DNA of 64,000 nucleotides from Durusdinium trenchii (lineage: Eukaryota; Sar; Dinophyceae; Suessiales; Symbiodiniaceae): assembly GCA_963970005.1 (NCBI GenBank), contig CAXAMN010001381.1, positions 32,315 through 96,314 of the forward strand, written 5' to 3'. A program made the translations under genes and the position numbers. Numbering within the stretch: position 1 is the stretch's first letter; each line of letters begins with the position of its first letter. Below the pieces are notes generated by a model, which was given only the letters and a program-made list of their open reading frames with translations, did not search any database and had not been told where the DNA came from. This document shows positions 11,361 through 22,360 of the stretch, piece after piece.

Positions 11361-11669
11361 ATGTCACCTATAGCCTATATACAACTGCTGGACGCATACA
11401 GGGAAGTCGATTTCTGCAACTACTCGAAGACCAATCCTGCCAGGTATGCCCTCCAGGCCTGCGAGTGCGCCCCGCAATGGCCCAGACATAGTTCCAAGTT
11501 CCTTGGGAGCAAGGTGGGTTGCTTTGGTCTCAGCCCTGCATCATATGACGAGCAGTTGTTGTCCTCCATCAGCACCTGGCAAAGAAAGGACATGAAAGGA
11601 CATGTTACATACGTGGTGCAGGATCTTTTGCCATTGACACGAAGTTCCTGCTGTTTAATACATGCCTAA
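11361..11669 (+). CDS. Hypothetical exon or short ORF, unrecognised
   Basis: An open plus frame with coding-like composition: LDAYREVDFCNYSKTNPARY, then ALQACECAPQWPRHSSKFLG, then SYDEQLLSSISTWQRKD. Cysteines and aromatics are spread as in a folded domain, but no family is recognised. A GC-rich core at 11,395-11,520 is followed by TTGGGAGCAAGGTGGG, where AAG|GTGGG at 11,512 could be a donor. The start is not defined. Confidence 0.3.
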   Translation: MSPIAYIQLLDAYREVDFCNYSKTNPARYALQACECAPQWPRHSSKFLGSKVGCFGLSPASYDEQLLSSISTWQRKDMKGHVTYVVQDLLPLTRSSCCLIHA

Positions 11670-14600
11670 ATTGGAGGACATGACCATGTAGACTAACCAC
11701 CCCATTGAATCCAGAAAACCTATGAACACGTCACCAAGTCATACCAAGTCCACAGTAACTTAGTATACTACACCGGTGGCGTTCCATCGCTGGTCTGTGT
11801 TGAGTTTGGGCACGCTCGGGTGCAAGACCTCCATCTTGTACCCATTCTCCCAGGTACTTGTACGAGCTGAGACCCACTGGGAGTTTGGGGGATTGAACCT
11901 TATTCCAGGGCCCTTTCTTTTCGAACCACATCTTAGAGGTTAATTTATGGGCTCATGACAATCCTTTCCTGAGAGGCATTGTGTGCAATATATTCTCGCA
12001 GTACCCGCTTATGGAATCCTCAGTCGCACGATGCATATTGTTGCTTTGAGATATTTGGCATCCCAATCATCCCGAAGGATTCACACTACTGTTTCAGAAG
12101 ATGGTTGTGAATCTTTAGTCCATGGTTCCTCATGGCCCTGGGAAGCAAAAAACCATGTTAAACCCATGTGGGGCACGAAGATCCTTTTTTTAAGCAACAG
12201 CAAGAGTTTTGTTTCCTAAAAACAAATTGCCCTACCATGAGGTCTCGGACTCCCGGTGAGTTTTGAAACCTCACTGGCGGACTCGTCCGTCAGGCTCCTG
12301 GCGGGCGTCGCGACCTCCACACTGGGCCGACTTGGCACGAAAAGATCCGACTCTGCGAGACGTGCAACGAATGGACGTGCAACGAGTAGACGAGTAGGAC
12401 GCCACGCCGTGCAGAAACTGCCGCTGAAACCTGTGGGGAGTGAAACCTGTGTGTTTTTTTTCAGCAAAAGGACGAGGTGGAAAACGGTTTTTGTTGGGGG
12501 GAAGTGAGGGAATGTGAATCAGACAAAGGTTTGGGCCGCGGACAGAGACAGCAGCCAGTATTGAGAAAGGATGAGAAAAACACCTTTCACCAGCCCATGG
12601 CTTCGATGTTCACTTCACTGGGGAGGTCCGCTGGACCCAAGATCAGACTCCGTCAGACAGCTTGGGCACTAGTGATCGGTTAGAATTATTATCGATGTTA
12701 TGTTCATAAAGGAATTTGAAGCCCCACCCTGAAGTCACTGAAGGAATTTTACGTGTTGTTTGTTGATACAATGATCAACTAAAGACAGATATGTTAAATT
12801 CTGGGACAAGAACTGTTTGCCACAATCCAACGCGCAAGCGAGGGCAGAAGATCTGGTCGAAGCAGCGATCGTTTCCCCAGAGGTTCCCTCAAAATGACAA
12901 GCAGCGGATCCGCTGTGCTGAATGAATATGTTCGAGATATAATATATGTCATATGATGTCTATATGTCTATATAGTAATTTAATATAATGGTATGTATCA
13001 TCATTAGTATCATGAACTGCCATCTTCAAGGATCCACCCTTGGCACCCCGAAAACAACACGCTCCGTCCTCTTCACCGTGGTTGGTGCGCCTTCCGATCC
13101 CCCCACGACGGGACGACGCCCGAGCTGACGCGGCGTGACCGAGGACCAGGTCGGTGCGAGCGTCCTTTTTTGACACGGCCCAGACATGAAGAACTCAGAC
13201 ATGGAGAAAAACAACAAAAAGAACACCTGGGGGGGGCCCTTCATGAAGAGTTGAAGCCACATTGTATGTCCATGGTAGGCTTGAGACAAACCGGGATGTA
13301 GCAGATTCTAAGCAGCTTCAGCGGAAGAGTAGTACAAAGTGGCAATGAAGCCAAAAGCTAGCCTGAGCTAGAACCAAAGACAGTTTATATATGTTTAATA
13401 TGTTTACATACATAGTCCATAGATGTTGAAAGGTTATACGGGAATGTGCTCGTAGTTGGGAGTCGGTGCACTTGAGGAAAGCAAAAAAGATCCCATGTGC
13501 AGGCTGTCCCCATGGTCTTTAGGCAAACAAGCTAGTGCCCAAGCTGAGGTCGCATTGACCTGTGGACCCTGTGTCCAAACCATTGCATGGATGGACACAC
13601 TAGTCACAACCCATGCAAGGAAGATCAAGGAAGCTTCACCGCAAACAGAAGAACACCAATTCCAAGTCGTTGACACTTGCCAATTTACGACAGTTTGCAC
13701 TCAATTGAAACCTGCTTTTGCCACCACTGGCTTCTGTGACGTGTTGATGGCCACATGAGGCACGGGCGTGTATTGGACCTGTGTCGAGCATGGGTGTGGA
13801 CCGAATTCGCATACTGTGAGGGTTCATGAGGCTTTGTATACCTGGAAAACCGTTGGTGGCACAACTGGCCGTATCTTCAGGAAGAAGTGCAATCTTCATC
13901 CATTCATGAACATAATAAATATAGCTATATATACATAGGCAATCATAATCTAATAGAAACGTACAAGTATATAAGTAACTTCCAAGGGGTCTCCAATCGA
14001 CTACCCACAAGTAGCCTGTGGGTGTCCATTTAACACACCTTTGAAGGTCCGGGTATTGAAGGATATGATGTAATTTGTACTCATTGAGGAATACTTACAG
14101 TATCTTATAGTCAAAATCATTTGAGAAAGCAAAACCAACCAAACCTTCCAAGCACCATTGGATTGTAGCGCACATCCTTTTCTCACCTCCGTACTTAACC
14201 CCATTCGGTCTGTGAAAACGGTCGCTGGGATCGCTTCGAGTGAGTGAAGCCGCACACGACTGGAGGCAACTCCGAATGACTGGAGGGCAGGTCACATCCA
14301 GCAACCCTCCCGCCCATTTGAACTGACTGGGGCAGCTTCTCAGGAGTCCTGGCCTCATGTGGGTGGCTGGAACGACTGTCATATTTTCTTAACTACTCAA
14401 TGAGGTAGTTTGGATCAGGTTTGAGTGGGTCAGACTGGACTAAGGATTGTCTTCTTGCCCAGAGGTTGAGAGACCTGAACTGAGACCTTAGTGATGGGAT
14501 AAGCTATTGGCTATTAGTGATGGAAAGCACAGCTCTATAAGTTAAGGTTTCCTTCCAATTTCTTCTTTGGAACAGCCCTGCTCATCCCTGAGCCACTCTG

Positions 14601-14746
14601 TTTCGATCACCACCAAGCCGTCGGTTTGGGACGGCGGAGGGGAAGGGATGCCTGCCTACTGAACCACAACCCACTTAACTTGAAGGGCACCAAATAGCCT
14701 TACAAACAAGGGTAACGAAGAAACATATGATAACATACGTTTTTTC
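11670..14746. other. Non-coding with a GC-rich candidate patch
   Basis: The best patch is 12,256-12,440, open on plus with SLADSSVRLLAGVATSTLGR and GTKRSDSARRATNGRA, and overlapped by a minus frame. Splice boundaries are unclear. Another GC-rich patch at 13,040-13,170 favours no frame. Positions 12,930-12,990 are AT-rich ATATGTC repeats. The rest shows no feature. Confidence 0.35.
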
Positions 14747-14809
14747 TCACAGAAACCTACTATAAGAAAAAGAATAGTTTTCACCTTCAAAAAAGTTGGT
14801 ATAAGATTC

Positions 14810-14924
14810 CGTGGGTGTATATACACCAGGACTCACACCACGGGGGCCCCTTATATTGACCTCTTTTGGGGGACTATATATAGACACATATAGGGGACCC
14901 TTATATATATATATATATATAGCT
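14810..14924. repeat. TA microsatellite with local GGG(G/A)CCCTTATAT duplications
   Basis: Positions 14,900-14,921 are a (TA)n run. Upstream, GGGGCCCCTTATAT and GGGGACCCTTATAT, and several TATATA blocks, indicate local duplication. The same kind of TA run occurs at about 16,579, 28,905, 32,922 and 63,833. Confidence 0.8.
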
Positions 14925-14964
14925 AGAGCCATGCAACCGAGCGTCACACAGTGTCACACCCGGT

Positions 14965-15453
14965 GTGGCCATCGGCTCCGGAGCACAGGCCGCCGTCGGC
15001 ACCCCGCTCTTCGCGGCGGCCCACGTTGACGCTGACCCCGGACCTCAAGGACACGCGGACCCCGGACCTGGAGAATATGCGGCGGAGTGGATGAATCATG
15101 CGAGAATACTGCAGTTAATGGACCAAATGGATAAAACAAGATCCGAAAGTGTAGCGGTACCAATTCATGATGTTTTGCGGTCACCCACATTGTCAAATGC
15201 GCAAAAGAAGGACAGTCCGCCGCCATGTGCTGGGACTTTTCCTGAACCTTCAAGACTGTTCGCAACCTCGAAGACTCGAAGATCCTCGTGGTGTCCAACA
15301 GACAGATGTGGGAACAGAGCTTTCTATTTTGGAGTCGAAGCTGCTGAGTCCCGTCTGATGGGAACCCTTGCTTTGAGGTGTCTTCCGAATCTCCGGTTTT
15401 GCAGCAAAATTTGGAGGTTCGGTTCACCTGATGTTTATCGGGTGAGTCCTTGA
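14965..15453 (+). CDS. Hypothetical open frame, 162 codons
   Basis: A plus frame beginning in GC-rich sequence: AIGSGAQAAVGTPLFAAAHV, a proline- and glycine-rich HADPGPGEYAAEWMN, then LQLMDQMDKTRSESVAV. The first 150 bp are the most coding-like. A minus frame of 172 codons overlaps it fully, so at most part is real. No family is recognised. Confidence 0.25.
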   Translation: MAIGSGAQAAVGTPLFAAAHVDADPGPQGHADPGPGEYAAEWMNHARILQLMDQMDKTRSESVAVPIHDVLRSPTLSNAQKKDSPPPCAGTFPEPSRLFATSKTRRSSWCPTDRCGNRAFYFGVEAAESRLMGTLALRCLPNLRFCSKIWRFGSPDVYRVSP

Positions 15454-16229
15454 GATCTCGGAGTGAGGTCACGAAATGTCCTTGCAGAGGTCATGCAGTG
15501 AGGAGACGCTTCAAGGAGGCCACAAACTGAAGCTCCCGGACAGCAAATCCAAGCTTCTTTGGGGTTTTTGGAGCGCCTCGTGGCATGTCGCGGAGACAGC
15601 GCGGAGACGTTGCTGGACTTGGGGTACAAGGCACTTAAATTCAATGCAATTATGTATTTCATTATAAGTGTAAATTGATACCTCAATTTCGTTTGGTCAT
15701 GTCCTTTGTGTCTCAACAGACCGGTGTTCCTTTCCGGTGGCGTCGAAAGCACTTTCCGCAGCGGCCGGGCTGCCGCCCTCCGCAGGAGGAGGATGTGGCG
15801 AACACAGGGCCACTCTTCCGACGAGAGGAGAGCGGAAGTCCTCTTCCGGACGAGCCTCGATCAGTTGAGTGAGTAGAGACAGGCCTGAAAGGAACCAGGG
15901 TGAAATCGTTTTTTGAGAGATGGACGGATTTCCACGAACTTCGACTGTGGGTCCTGTAGAGACTGGGAGACTGACCATGTAGACGAGGCGCTGGTTTTGA
16001 AAATCAGGAGACTGTCTCAATCGACAGTGACTTGGTATACCATGTGTGTTTTGCTCAGTTGGTCAAATTTGTGAATAACTGCTTGTTGGAAAATGTGACG
16101 TTGGATATCATATTTAATCCATTCCGGGTCCATTCCGGACAAGTTGAATCAAACTCCTCCTTGAAGTTCATGTCACCGCGAACGACAGGGTTTCTGGGAT
16201 TCCTATGTCCACCGCCTCAGCTGTAGCAC
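15454..16229. other. Weak candidate exon at 15.7-15.87 kb
   Basis: CTTTGTGTCTCAACAG at 15,705-15,720 is a plausible acceptor and is followed by GC-rich sequence to about 15,870, open in a plus frame with PLFRREESGSPLPDEPRSVE. The frame ends at a TGA near 15,870. No product is recognised, and the remainder shows nothing. Confidence 0.3.
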
Positions 16230-16436
16230 GTGACCGAGTTGCATGTCATGTTGGCCTGCTCGCCACCCAGTGCAACTTCCCCAAAGACCAATGCCTTGCT
16301 ATCCGTGAATATGACATTCACTTCCACCTCCACGTACCTGGCTGCCCTGGCTGGTTCTACTAAGGATCGGATTGATGCTACCTTGGATGCCAGCATGGAA
16401 GAGGATGCCCTGAGGCAGGCCTCCAAACAGGAATAG
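16230..16436 (+). CDS. Hypothetical C-terminal exon, unrecognised
   Basis: An open plus frame ends with YLAALAGSTKDRIDATLDAS then MEEDALRQASKQE and a stop at 16,434. The C-terminal 35 residues look like an amphipathic, acidic helix. A minus frame overlaps. Low certainty. Confidence 0.25.
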   Translation: MTELHVMLACSPPSATSPKTNALLSVNMTFTSTSTYLAALAGSTKDRIDATLDASMEEDALRQASKQE

Positions 16437-16604
16437 CTCGTGGACACTGTTGGAATTGACTGGGATGGAAGGCAGACTGCTGTGCTGTTTCAACTTTTGA
16501 GGAAGTGTCAAGTACCTTTTTTGCGATCCCACCGGATGGTTATCATGGTCATGTCCGACATGCCACATGTTGCACATCTATATATATATATATAAGCTCC
16601 CTAT

Positions 16605-16679
16605 GGATCCAGGTACCTTCGTAGAAGGTGATTGGAGGTTCGGAGGGTTCAAGTACCTTCTGAGAAGGTACTTGGATCC
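16605..16679. repeat. Foldback repeat family B, copy 2 (75-bp hairpin)
   Basis: Arms 16,605-16,629 and 16,655-16,679 are inverted copies agreeing at 22 of 25 positions (GGATCCA.GTACCTTC..AGAAGGT), with a 25-bp loop. The loop GATTGGAGGTTCGGAGGGTT is the reverse complement of the CCCTCC/CTCCAATC blocks in the copies at 1.04 and 50.94 kb. This copy is therefore inverted relative to them. It lies just after a (TA)n run. Confidence 0.75.
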
Positions 16680-18584
16680 CTGGCGTATATAATGGCGCTC
16701 TTGTGTGGTTGTATTTGAGAGCTGTACAGCAGTCAGAAAACAGAACAAGCTAAACAGCAAGAACTGACCAGATGTTCACCCTGCCTATTTTGGAGTGTCC
16801 ACGATCATCATGTTCCTTTGGTTTCCCGGTGCAAAAACGCTTCGAAGCTTCTGAGCTGTTTGCGTTGAAGAACTCTGCGAAGCCTTACATTCAATGGTAT
16901 GTTTTGGAACATGCAAGTGCAGTTTGTCCTCCAAACTGGAAAACTTATGCATGCTTTCGGACTTCTGATCTAATCCAGGGTTGCCACGCCAATTTTTGGT
17001 ACCGGAATGCGGAAACATAGAAAAAACAGCTGTTGCTCCCCAAAGGCAGACACAAGTTGCCCCTCGGGGGCCCAACGACCGAGTCTGAACTTTCCACCAC
17101 AATGTGGCTCCACCACATCCTGCCAGCAGAGCTTCCTGTTTGAAAACGAGTCAGCTAGTGTCAGCTAGCTGGAGTTACTCTTGCTTTAGCAAGTCAATCT
17201 TTTTCTGGGGGATGGAATTACCTACAGTACCCAGTAAATCATTCAGTGTAGACATCCCCGCCCGGGTTCAACTCGCCCCACGTCCACGTCTGATTCAGGA
17301 ATGTGTCGACCGCATTGGAGAGGACAATCCACTAGGTAAAAATTTGACTGTAAGTCAACAAGTCAACGCACAAAAACCAGATACCTTCCATCCAAAACAC
17401 AGTCCATTACGCTCTCCGCTACCTCTCGCCACATCACGTTTCCAAGCCAGCTTTCGTCACCAACGCCCAGGTTTATGGAGCTTCCCGTGGAAACCTTGGG
17501 GGGCCGGCGCCGGCGCTTGTTGGCGCAGTTTGCGGAGAACACCCACCGGCTGGCCTGGGGGGCGGACGGGGGGTGGTTTGGAATTGGAGATGGGGTGGAG
17601 ACTTGTGGGGATAGGTCTCGGAGCACCAAATTGAACGCTGGGTAGTTTATAGAGATGTTGGATGCTCAAGCTGTTTGGGATGATTGAAACCCACTGACGA
17701 ATGTGTGTCAAGTTGAAACTACCAACCACTTTCGGGGTTTGTTTTGAATTAGATCTGCACTGCAGGCACCAGCACGTTCAAAGGTGTCGGTCGAACCTGA
17801 AGTGACCCACTCCGCCCAAAAGCAGACCAGATCGAAGAAGACGTCCGTGCCAACACCATTTCTTGGCTCCAGTGGTTGGATTTTGGATAAGTTTGGTAGC
17901 ACATACCCTGGTGTTCTTTTGCATGGATCTAGCATGGTCTAGCAAACGAACGTCCAGATCATGTGAAGGCATGCCCTCAGACCTTAGACATCCTTAGACA
18001 CCTTGGATGTGCTGTCCAGGAACCGGGAAAATTACAAAACAGCACATCCCTGAAGGGGATTTAGCCATACAGGGAAAATAACGATAACCATGAGCAATAC
18101 CACCCTTGAGATGGCTTGGGCATTGGGTCCATCACTGCCAGCAATTTTTGGAGACCGACGACTTCCAGAACCCCCAACTTTCTTTAAGGCCGTAAGCTCC
18201 TTCATCCACTCATTCATCCACTCCGGAACAGAGTCATACCATACCCGGTCGGACCTGGTCGGGAAGTCGGACACTGCATGTCCATCTTCGAGCACCATCT
18301 CCGGAGGGCTCCAGATTCATCTCAATCTCCTATGAAAATAGGGAGACCTCCCAGGCGTTCCGACCCCCCTGGAAGGACCATGGACCAGTCTGCCCAGCTC
18401 CCGGGGCGATCGAACCATCTCCCTCTTACAGCTTTAAAAGGCCTCCGGGGCGCCCCGGCACAGAGACGAGCTGAGGAGTGACCAACCAACAGAGGTTGAA
18501 GAACCCTATACACTATCCTATAGGTACCCCGGTAGGGTCCCATAAGGTCACTTAACCTGTTGGAAGAGGTGAGCTTCTCCGCAG
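16680..18584. other. No firm gene
   Basis: A plus frame of 176 codons at 17,104-17,634 is overlapped by minus frames. Its GC-rich tail (17,480-17,600) has PWKPWGAGAGACWRSLRR, with no recognised domain. Another stretch at 18,090-18,480 is open on plus without recognisable features. I could not place exon boundaries. Confidence 0.3.
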
Positions 18585-18713
18585 GATGCCTGGCTACGAC
18601 GAGCTGAGCAGAGCGCGGTGCCGCTCCGCGAGCCCAGCGCGGAGGAGTACAGCTGGCGCCCCCGCAGGCAACGTGCGGTGCGATCGGTGGAGGAAGTCGG
18701 GCGTGTGCGTTAG
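18585..18713 (+). CDS. Candidate terminal exon, unrecognised
   Basis: GAGCTTCTCCGCAG ends at 18,584, followed by G (AG|G). The next 42 codons are open and GC-rich: DAWLRRAEQSAVPLREPSAE, EYSWRPRRQRAVRSVEEVG, RVR, with a TAG stop at 18,711-18,713. It is basic and helical in character. Composition falls sharply after the stop, which supports a last exon. No family is recognised. Confidence 0.45.
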   Translation, partial: DAWLRRAEQSAVPLREPSAEEYSWRPRRQRAVRSVEEVGRVR

Positions 18714-19071
18714 TCGGTCTTTCATGGTCCTACTGTAGGCTCTAGGTGGACAAAGTATTCAATCTCTTGGTGGCACTGGCTGGCACTACCCCCGCATGTT
18801 GGGGAAGGAGGTTGGCTTGAGTGGACGAATCAATCAAACCCCTGACAATCAGAATGCGCTTTCACCTGTATAACATTGAAATCGACGGCACGGGCAAGGC
18901 GATCTAACATTTAGGGTTTGATTCTGTCTCAGCTGTTGTGTTCCATACATTTTCCTACACCACAAATGTTGGTTCAACATATATGGTTGTCGATCTAAAG
19001 GTCCTAGACAGCATTGTGTATGAAGATGGCCCGGAACATATCAAAATCTCATTTGGCAATTTTTTCTCGAG
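18714..19071. other. No gene seen
   Basis: Unique-looking sequence without coding signals, leading into the GGCGAAAGTT repeat field. Confidence 0.5.
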
Positions 19072-19650
19072 TTGGCGAAAGTTTTCGAAAGATCTTGCGA
19101 AAGATTAAATATGTACTTTTGTATGAATGTTCATTTGCTTCCTGAACAGCTGGTGGCAGTGACTCAGAAGTTAGATGAGCTGTGGAAGTTAGATAACCTG
19201 CTGCTGCTGCTGCTGCTGCGGCTCCTCCTACTACTAGTAACTACTACTACTACTACTACTATTCCTGCTCCTGCTTGGGGGGTGGCTTTGCCACAAAACT
19301 CTACCCCGCAAAAGGCGAAAGTTTGGCGAAAGTTCAGCTCAAGATTGGCGAAAGTTCACCCTGCCACATCTGACCCCCAGCCCATTATGAGTAAGTTTGA
19401 GTGACCGGCTACTACAGTGATTCTTGCAAGTTTGATTCTTGCTGACACCCAGGAGAAACAAAAGAGACGTACAGGGTGTCAACAGTTAAGTAGAAGACAC
19501 ATGCTGACAAACAGTGAAGTTTCTATTTTGTGTTTGCCAGTAAAGAAGAAGCCATCGACGTGAACAAAACACAACATACATGGCACACATAAATACAACA
19601 TACTTCGGCGAAAGATAAAACGCAGGAAGGCGAAAGTTTGGCTAAAGTAT
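19072..19650 (+). repeat. Dispersed GGCGAAAGTT motif field
   Basis: The motif (TT)GGCGAAAG(TT) or close variants occurs at about 19,072, 19,092, 19,314, 19,325, 19,348, 19,603 and 19,628, all in the same orientation, and essentially not elsewhere in the window. The copies bracket a CTG/CTA microsatellite. Variants such as TTTCGAAAG and GGCTAAAG are also present. Function unknown. Confidence 0.65.
19198..19262. repeat. CTG / ACT compound microsatellite
   Basis: Seven CTG units are followed by CTCCTACTACTAG and seven ACT units. An open frame across it gives poly-Leu and poly-Thr by composition. Confidence 0.9.
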
Positions 19651-20162
19651 TTTTGTTTGACGAAAATGACGGATCCCGGATAAAGGAATTTAGAACAACT
19701 CCCATATATATCATTGTGTCTTCATCTCCAAGCATCATTGCCCATTGCGTTTGATGTTTGCTATGAAAGGTGTATGCGCATCATTTTTGTGGTTCTTCTT
19801 GGTGTGTGTGTGTCTCCTTGGCGCGGTATAATTGTGTCTGTTGCATCTACTGTCAAGGTACACTGTACGCATGAAGGTCAAGCTTCTGGTCTTGTTGTCG
19901 TTCGATCGTAGCAACTCAACGAGAGATTCGGTAACGGAGAGCATCTGACAAGAGGATGTTTCCAGTCGTTCTGTGGATCACCCTTTGCGCTTGTCACAGA
20001 CAGATGCCTGATCGAACGAATGATTGCCTTCATTCACTACTGGATATCATGCAGCCCGGCATGTCAGGTGCAGCTTCCGGCAGTCGGCAGCAGTAAGCAG
20101 AGGAGTGTTACGCATGCTCTGCCGGAGCACATATTTCTCACCGGTGTCTCTTGCATCCTCAG

Positions 20163-20290
20163 GATATATCGCAGCCACTTGCCTCATAGAAACGACAGCC
20201 TCCAGCCTCCGCGACATTGTGACCAACGTGGCTGCAAAGGCAAAAAAGCCGCTGTTCAGGGCTTTGCAGACAGGGTTGGCCAGCAAATGA
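20163..20290 (+). CDS. Candidate terminal exon upstream of the transposon-like element
   Basis: GTCTCTTGCATCCTCAG precedes G at 20,163. The frame then reads YIAATCLIETTASSLRD, IVTNVAAKAKKPLFRALQTG, LASK, with stop TGA at 20,288-20,290. A second plus frame through the same DNA is also open and coding-like (FADRVGQQMKQLGYGPEA) and continues into the element's left end. I cannot decide between them. The region is GC-richer than the AT-rich element end that follows. Confidence 0.35.
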
Positions 20291-20329
20291 AGCAGCTCGG
20301 GTATGGCCCGGAAGCTGTCCAGCAGATTT

Positions 20330-20378
20330 CCCAGAGCATCCTCGATTGCAAATTTTCAAGTGATCTATTGAATTTTTA
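20330..20378 (+). repeat. Left terminal inverted repeat of the 5.2-kb element
   Basis: CCCAGAGCATCC, then an AT-rich stretch with GATTGCAAATTTTCAAG and TCTATTGAATTTTT. Aligns in inverted orientation with 25,440-25,488. The first 12 bases match perfectly. Confidence 0.65.
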
Positions 20379-20520
20379 AAAAATCAATCTTCGATTGAAA
20401 CTTGATTTTTACAAACATTTTTCAAAACAATTTTTCTCTTAAACTTGAAAATTCGATTGAAAAAACAAACATTTTCGATTGAATTTTCGATTGAAAATTC
20501 GATTGATTTTTTGAAGGAAA
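20379..20520 (+). repeat. Left subterminal TTCGATTGAAA array
   Basis: At least six copies of (TT)CGATTGAA in tandem or near-tandem, several fused as CGATTGAATTTTCGATTG, in very AT-rich DNA. Subterminal repeat arrays of this kind serve as transposase binding sites in several DNA-transposon families. That role is inferred here. Confidence 0.7.
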
Positions 20521-20775
20521 CAACCACTACATATATAATCATATATAGGCTGGATTGCCTCCAACTGTTCATTACTTTTGGCTCCAACATGGGCTGGATA
20601 GCCCTTCCCTGTTGCATGGACTGGAAAGTCCTTATCTTCTGTGGGCTGGATAGCCCTTACATCCCTAGAATATTCAAGTTGCATGGACTGGATAGTCCTT
20701 ATTATCATCTGGTTGGACAACAAAGCTTTCTAAACTTGTTGGTTGCACACCTGCATCACCTGCAGCCATACAGCC

Positions 20776-21755
20776 ATGTCCAAGAAAAGGGGTGGCCCTA
20801 GGCGCACACCTGTGCCCCAGATAGATGATGAGCGTCTGCTGGACACTCTCCTCACTCATGTGAAAAAGGTTGGGGCAGGCCAAGCTTTTGCATTGGGCCC
20901 CTATTTGCATATGGAAGCCTCTCAGGCTGTGAAGGGTGCTGCACTGGGAGATCTTCTACATGTGCTGGAGGCCTTGCACAGGGTGAGCCCAACCTTGGAG
21001 TTCAAGTATAGCAGCCTCAAGAGCGCTCTCACACAGGTGTTGCAGCAATTCCCAGCTACAAAAGAAAAGTGGCCACTGTCTGAACAAGGCTCTCTGGCAA
21101 AGGACTTGGCAGACACCATTCTGGTGATTTGCAACCATGCCAGAGGATCAGCAGGGACAATAACAAGTTTTTAGAAGCTGCCAGCAGGCTGACAAGCTAC
21201 CAGCTGGAGAAGTTGGAGGCCATTAGAGAGATGGTGGGGAAGAAGGAGATGCCCACTACACCACCAAGGCCTGTGGACCCTACCCCAGCTACCAGTGCAA
21301 AGTCTGGTGGGACTTTTGCTGCAATCAAGGATTTTGACATTCCAGCCACTCAGGAGTCAGATAGTGGTGAGGATGAGCTATTCGCTTCTGCCAAGAAGAC
21401 CTTGCCAATTCCTACTAGGAAAGCTGTGCTGAAGGAAGAAGTGGCCAAGAAGAGAGGGATGAAAAGACCAGCAGCAATGAAGAAGCCTGCTGCAGAGAAG
21501 GATGGCAAACAAAAAGTTGAACCCTTTGCAGATGAGTTCAAGGTGGATGGCCCTTTGTTGTGCATGCCTTACAAAAAACTTGGCAGCTGTGCTGTGAGGA
21601 TCAAGAATGGAAGGCAATTGATCCAAGTGGTCTCACCTCAGGGGCTGAAGCATTCGGTGCAATTGGCCAAGCAAATGAAAAGGCTGCTCGAAGATGGAAA
21701 GAGCTTAGGTGAAGAGAAGGCTTGGAAGCTGAAGAAGCTTGCATCCTTGGCATAG
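20776..21755 (+). CDS. Basic element-encoded protein with Lys/Pro/Ala tract (one frame break)
   Basis: ATG at 20,776 opens MSKKRGGPRRTPVPQIDDER, then a helical region (ALGDLLHVLEALHRVSPTLE). At about 21,130-21,175 this frame closes at TAG, and the -1 frame continues without a gap as RDNNKFLEAASRLTSYQLEK, a Pro/Thr linker, GMKRPAAMKKPAAEKDGK and a C-terminal block with LCMPYKKLGSCAVRIKNGRQ and EEKAWKLKKLASLA, stopping at 21,753. Together about 325 residues. KKPAA-type tracts are common in dinoflagellate nuclear proteins, and DNA binding is plausible but inferred. The break may be a mutation, a tiny unrecognised splice event or frameshifting at GTTTTTAG. Confidence 0.5.
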
Positions 21756-22360
21756 CTGGGCTGGAAAGCTCTTTGTACAGCACATCAGGGTATTTTTGAA
21801 AACCATGCTGGACATCAAGCACTTGCAAAGAAAAAATGTCTGGTCAACACACTGGAGGGTTGATAGCCCCAATACACCCTAGGCCCTAGACTGGATAGTC
21901 CAAGTAGGTCTGGGAAAGTCCACTTAATACATGGACTGGAAAGTCCATTAAACCACGGATCTTCATGAATCATCATGGGTCTTCATGGATCTTCATGTGT
22001 TTTCATAAGTTTTCAAAAATTACACCATGGATGCTGATAGTCCCAAAATTACATGGACTGGATAGTCCATTAAATCATGGACTGGGGGATGGTCCTAATA
22101 TTTTTTGGACTGGATAGTCAAAAAAAACATGGACTGGAAAGTACAATATAAGGCATGGACTGGACAGTCCATAGGGATGAATAGTTTAAAGTTTGTTTCA
22201 TGGACTGGATAGTCCAAGTACACCACTGGATAGTTCCAACAGTGAGTGTGTTGGAAAAGCAACGTTTTTTGAGGGCTTGTAGTGGTTCTTTGTTTCACCA
22301 GCAACTGTGTGGCCCAAAAGAAGTCTTGTCAGCAACCTGTGACTCTGCAGCTTTGAAGCC
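21756..22360 (+). other. Spacer dense in hairpin motifs
   Basis: No coding. About ten GGACTGGATAGTCC-type units occur, and a short TCTTCATG(A/G) repeat run lies at 21,960-22,010. This is the densest part of the hairpin array. Confidence 0.7.
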
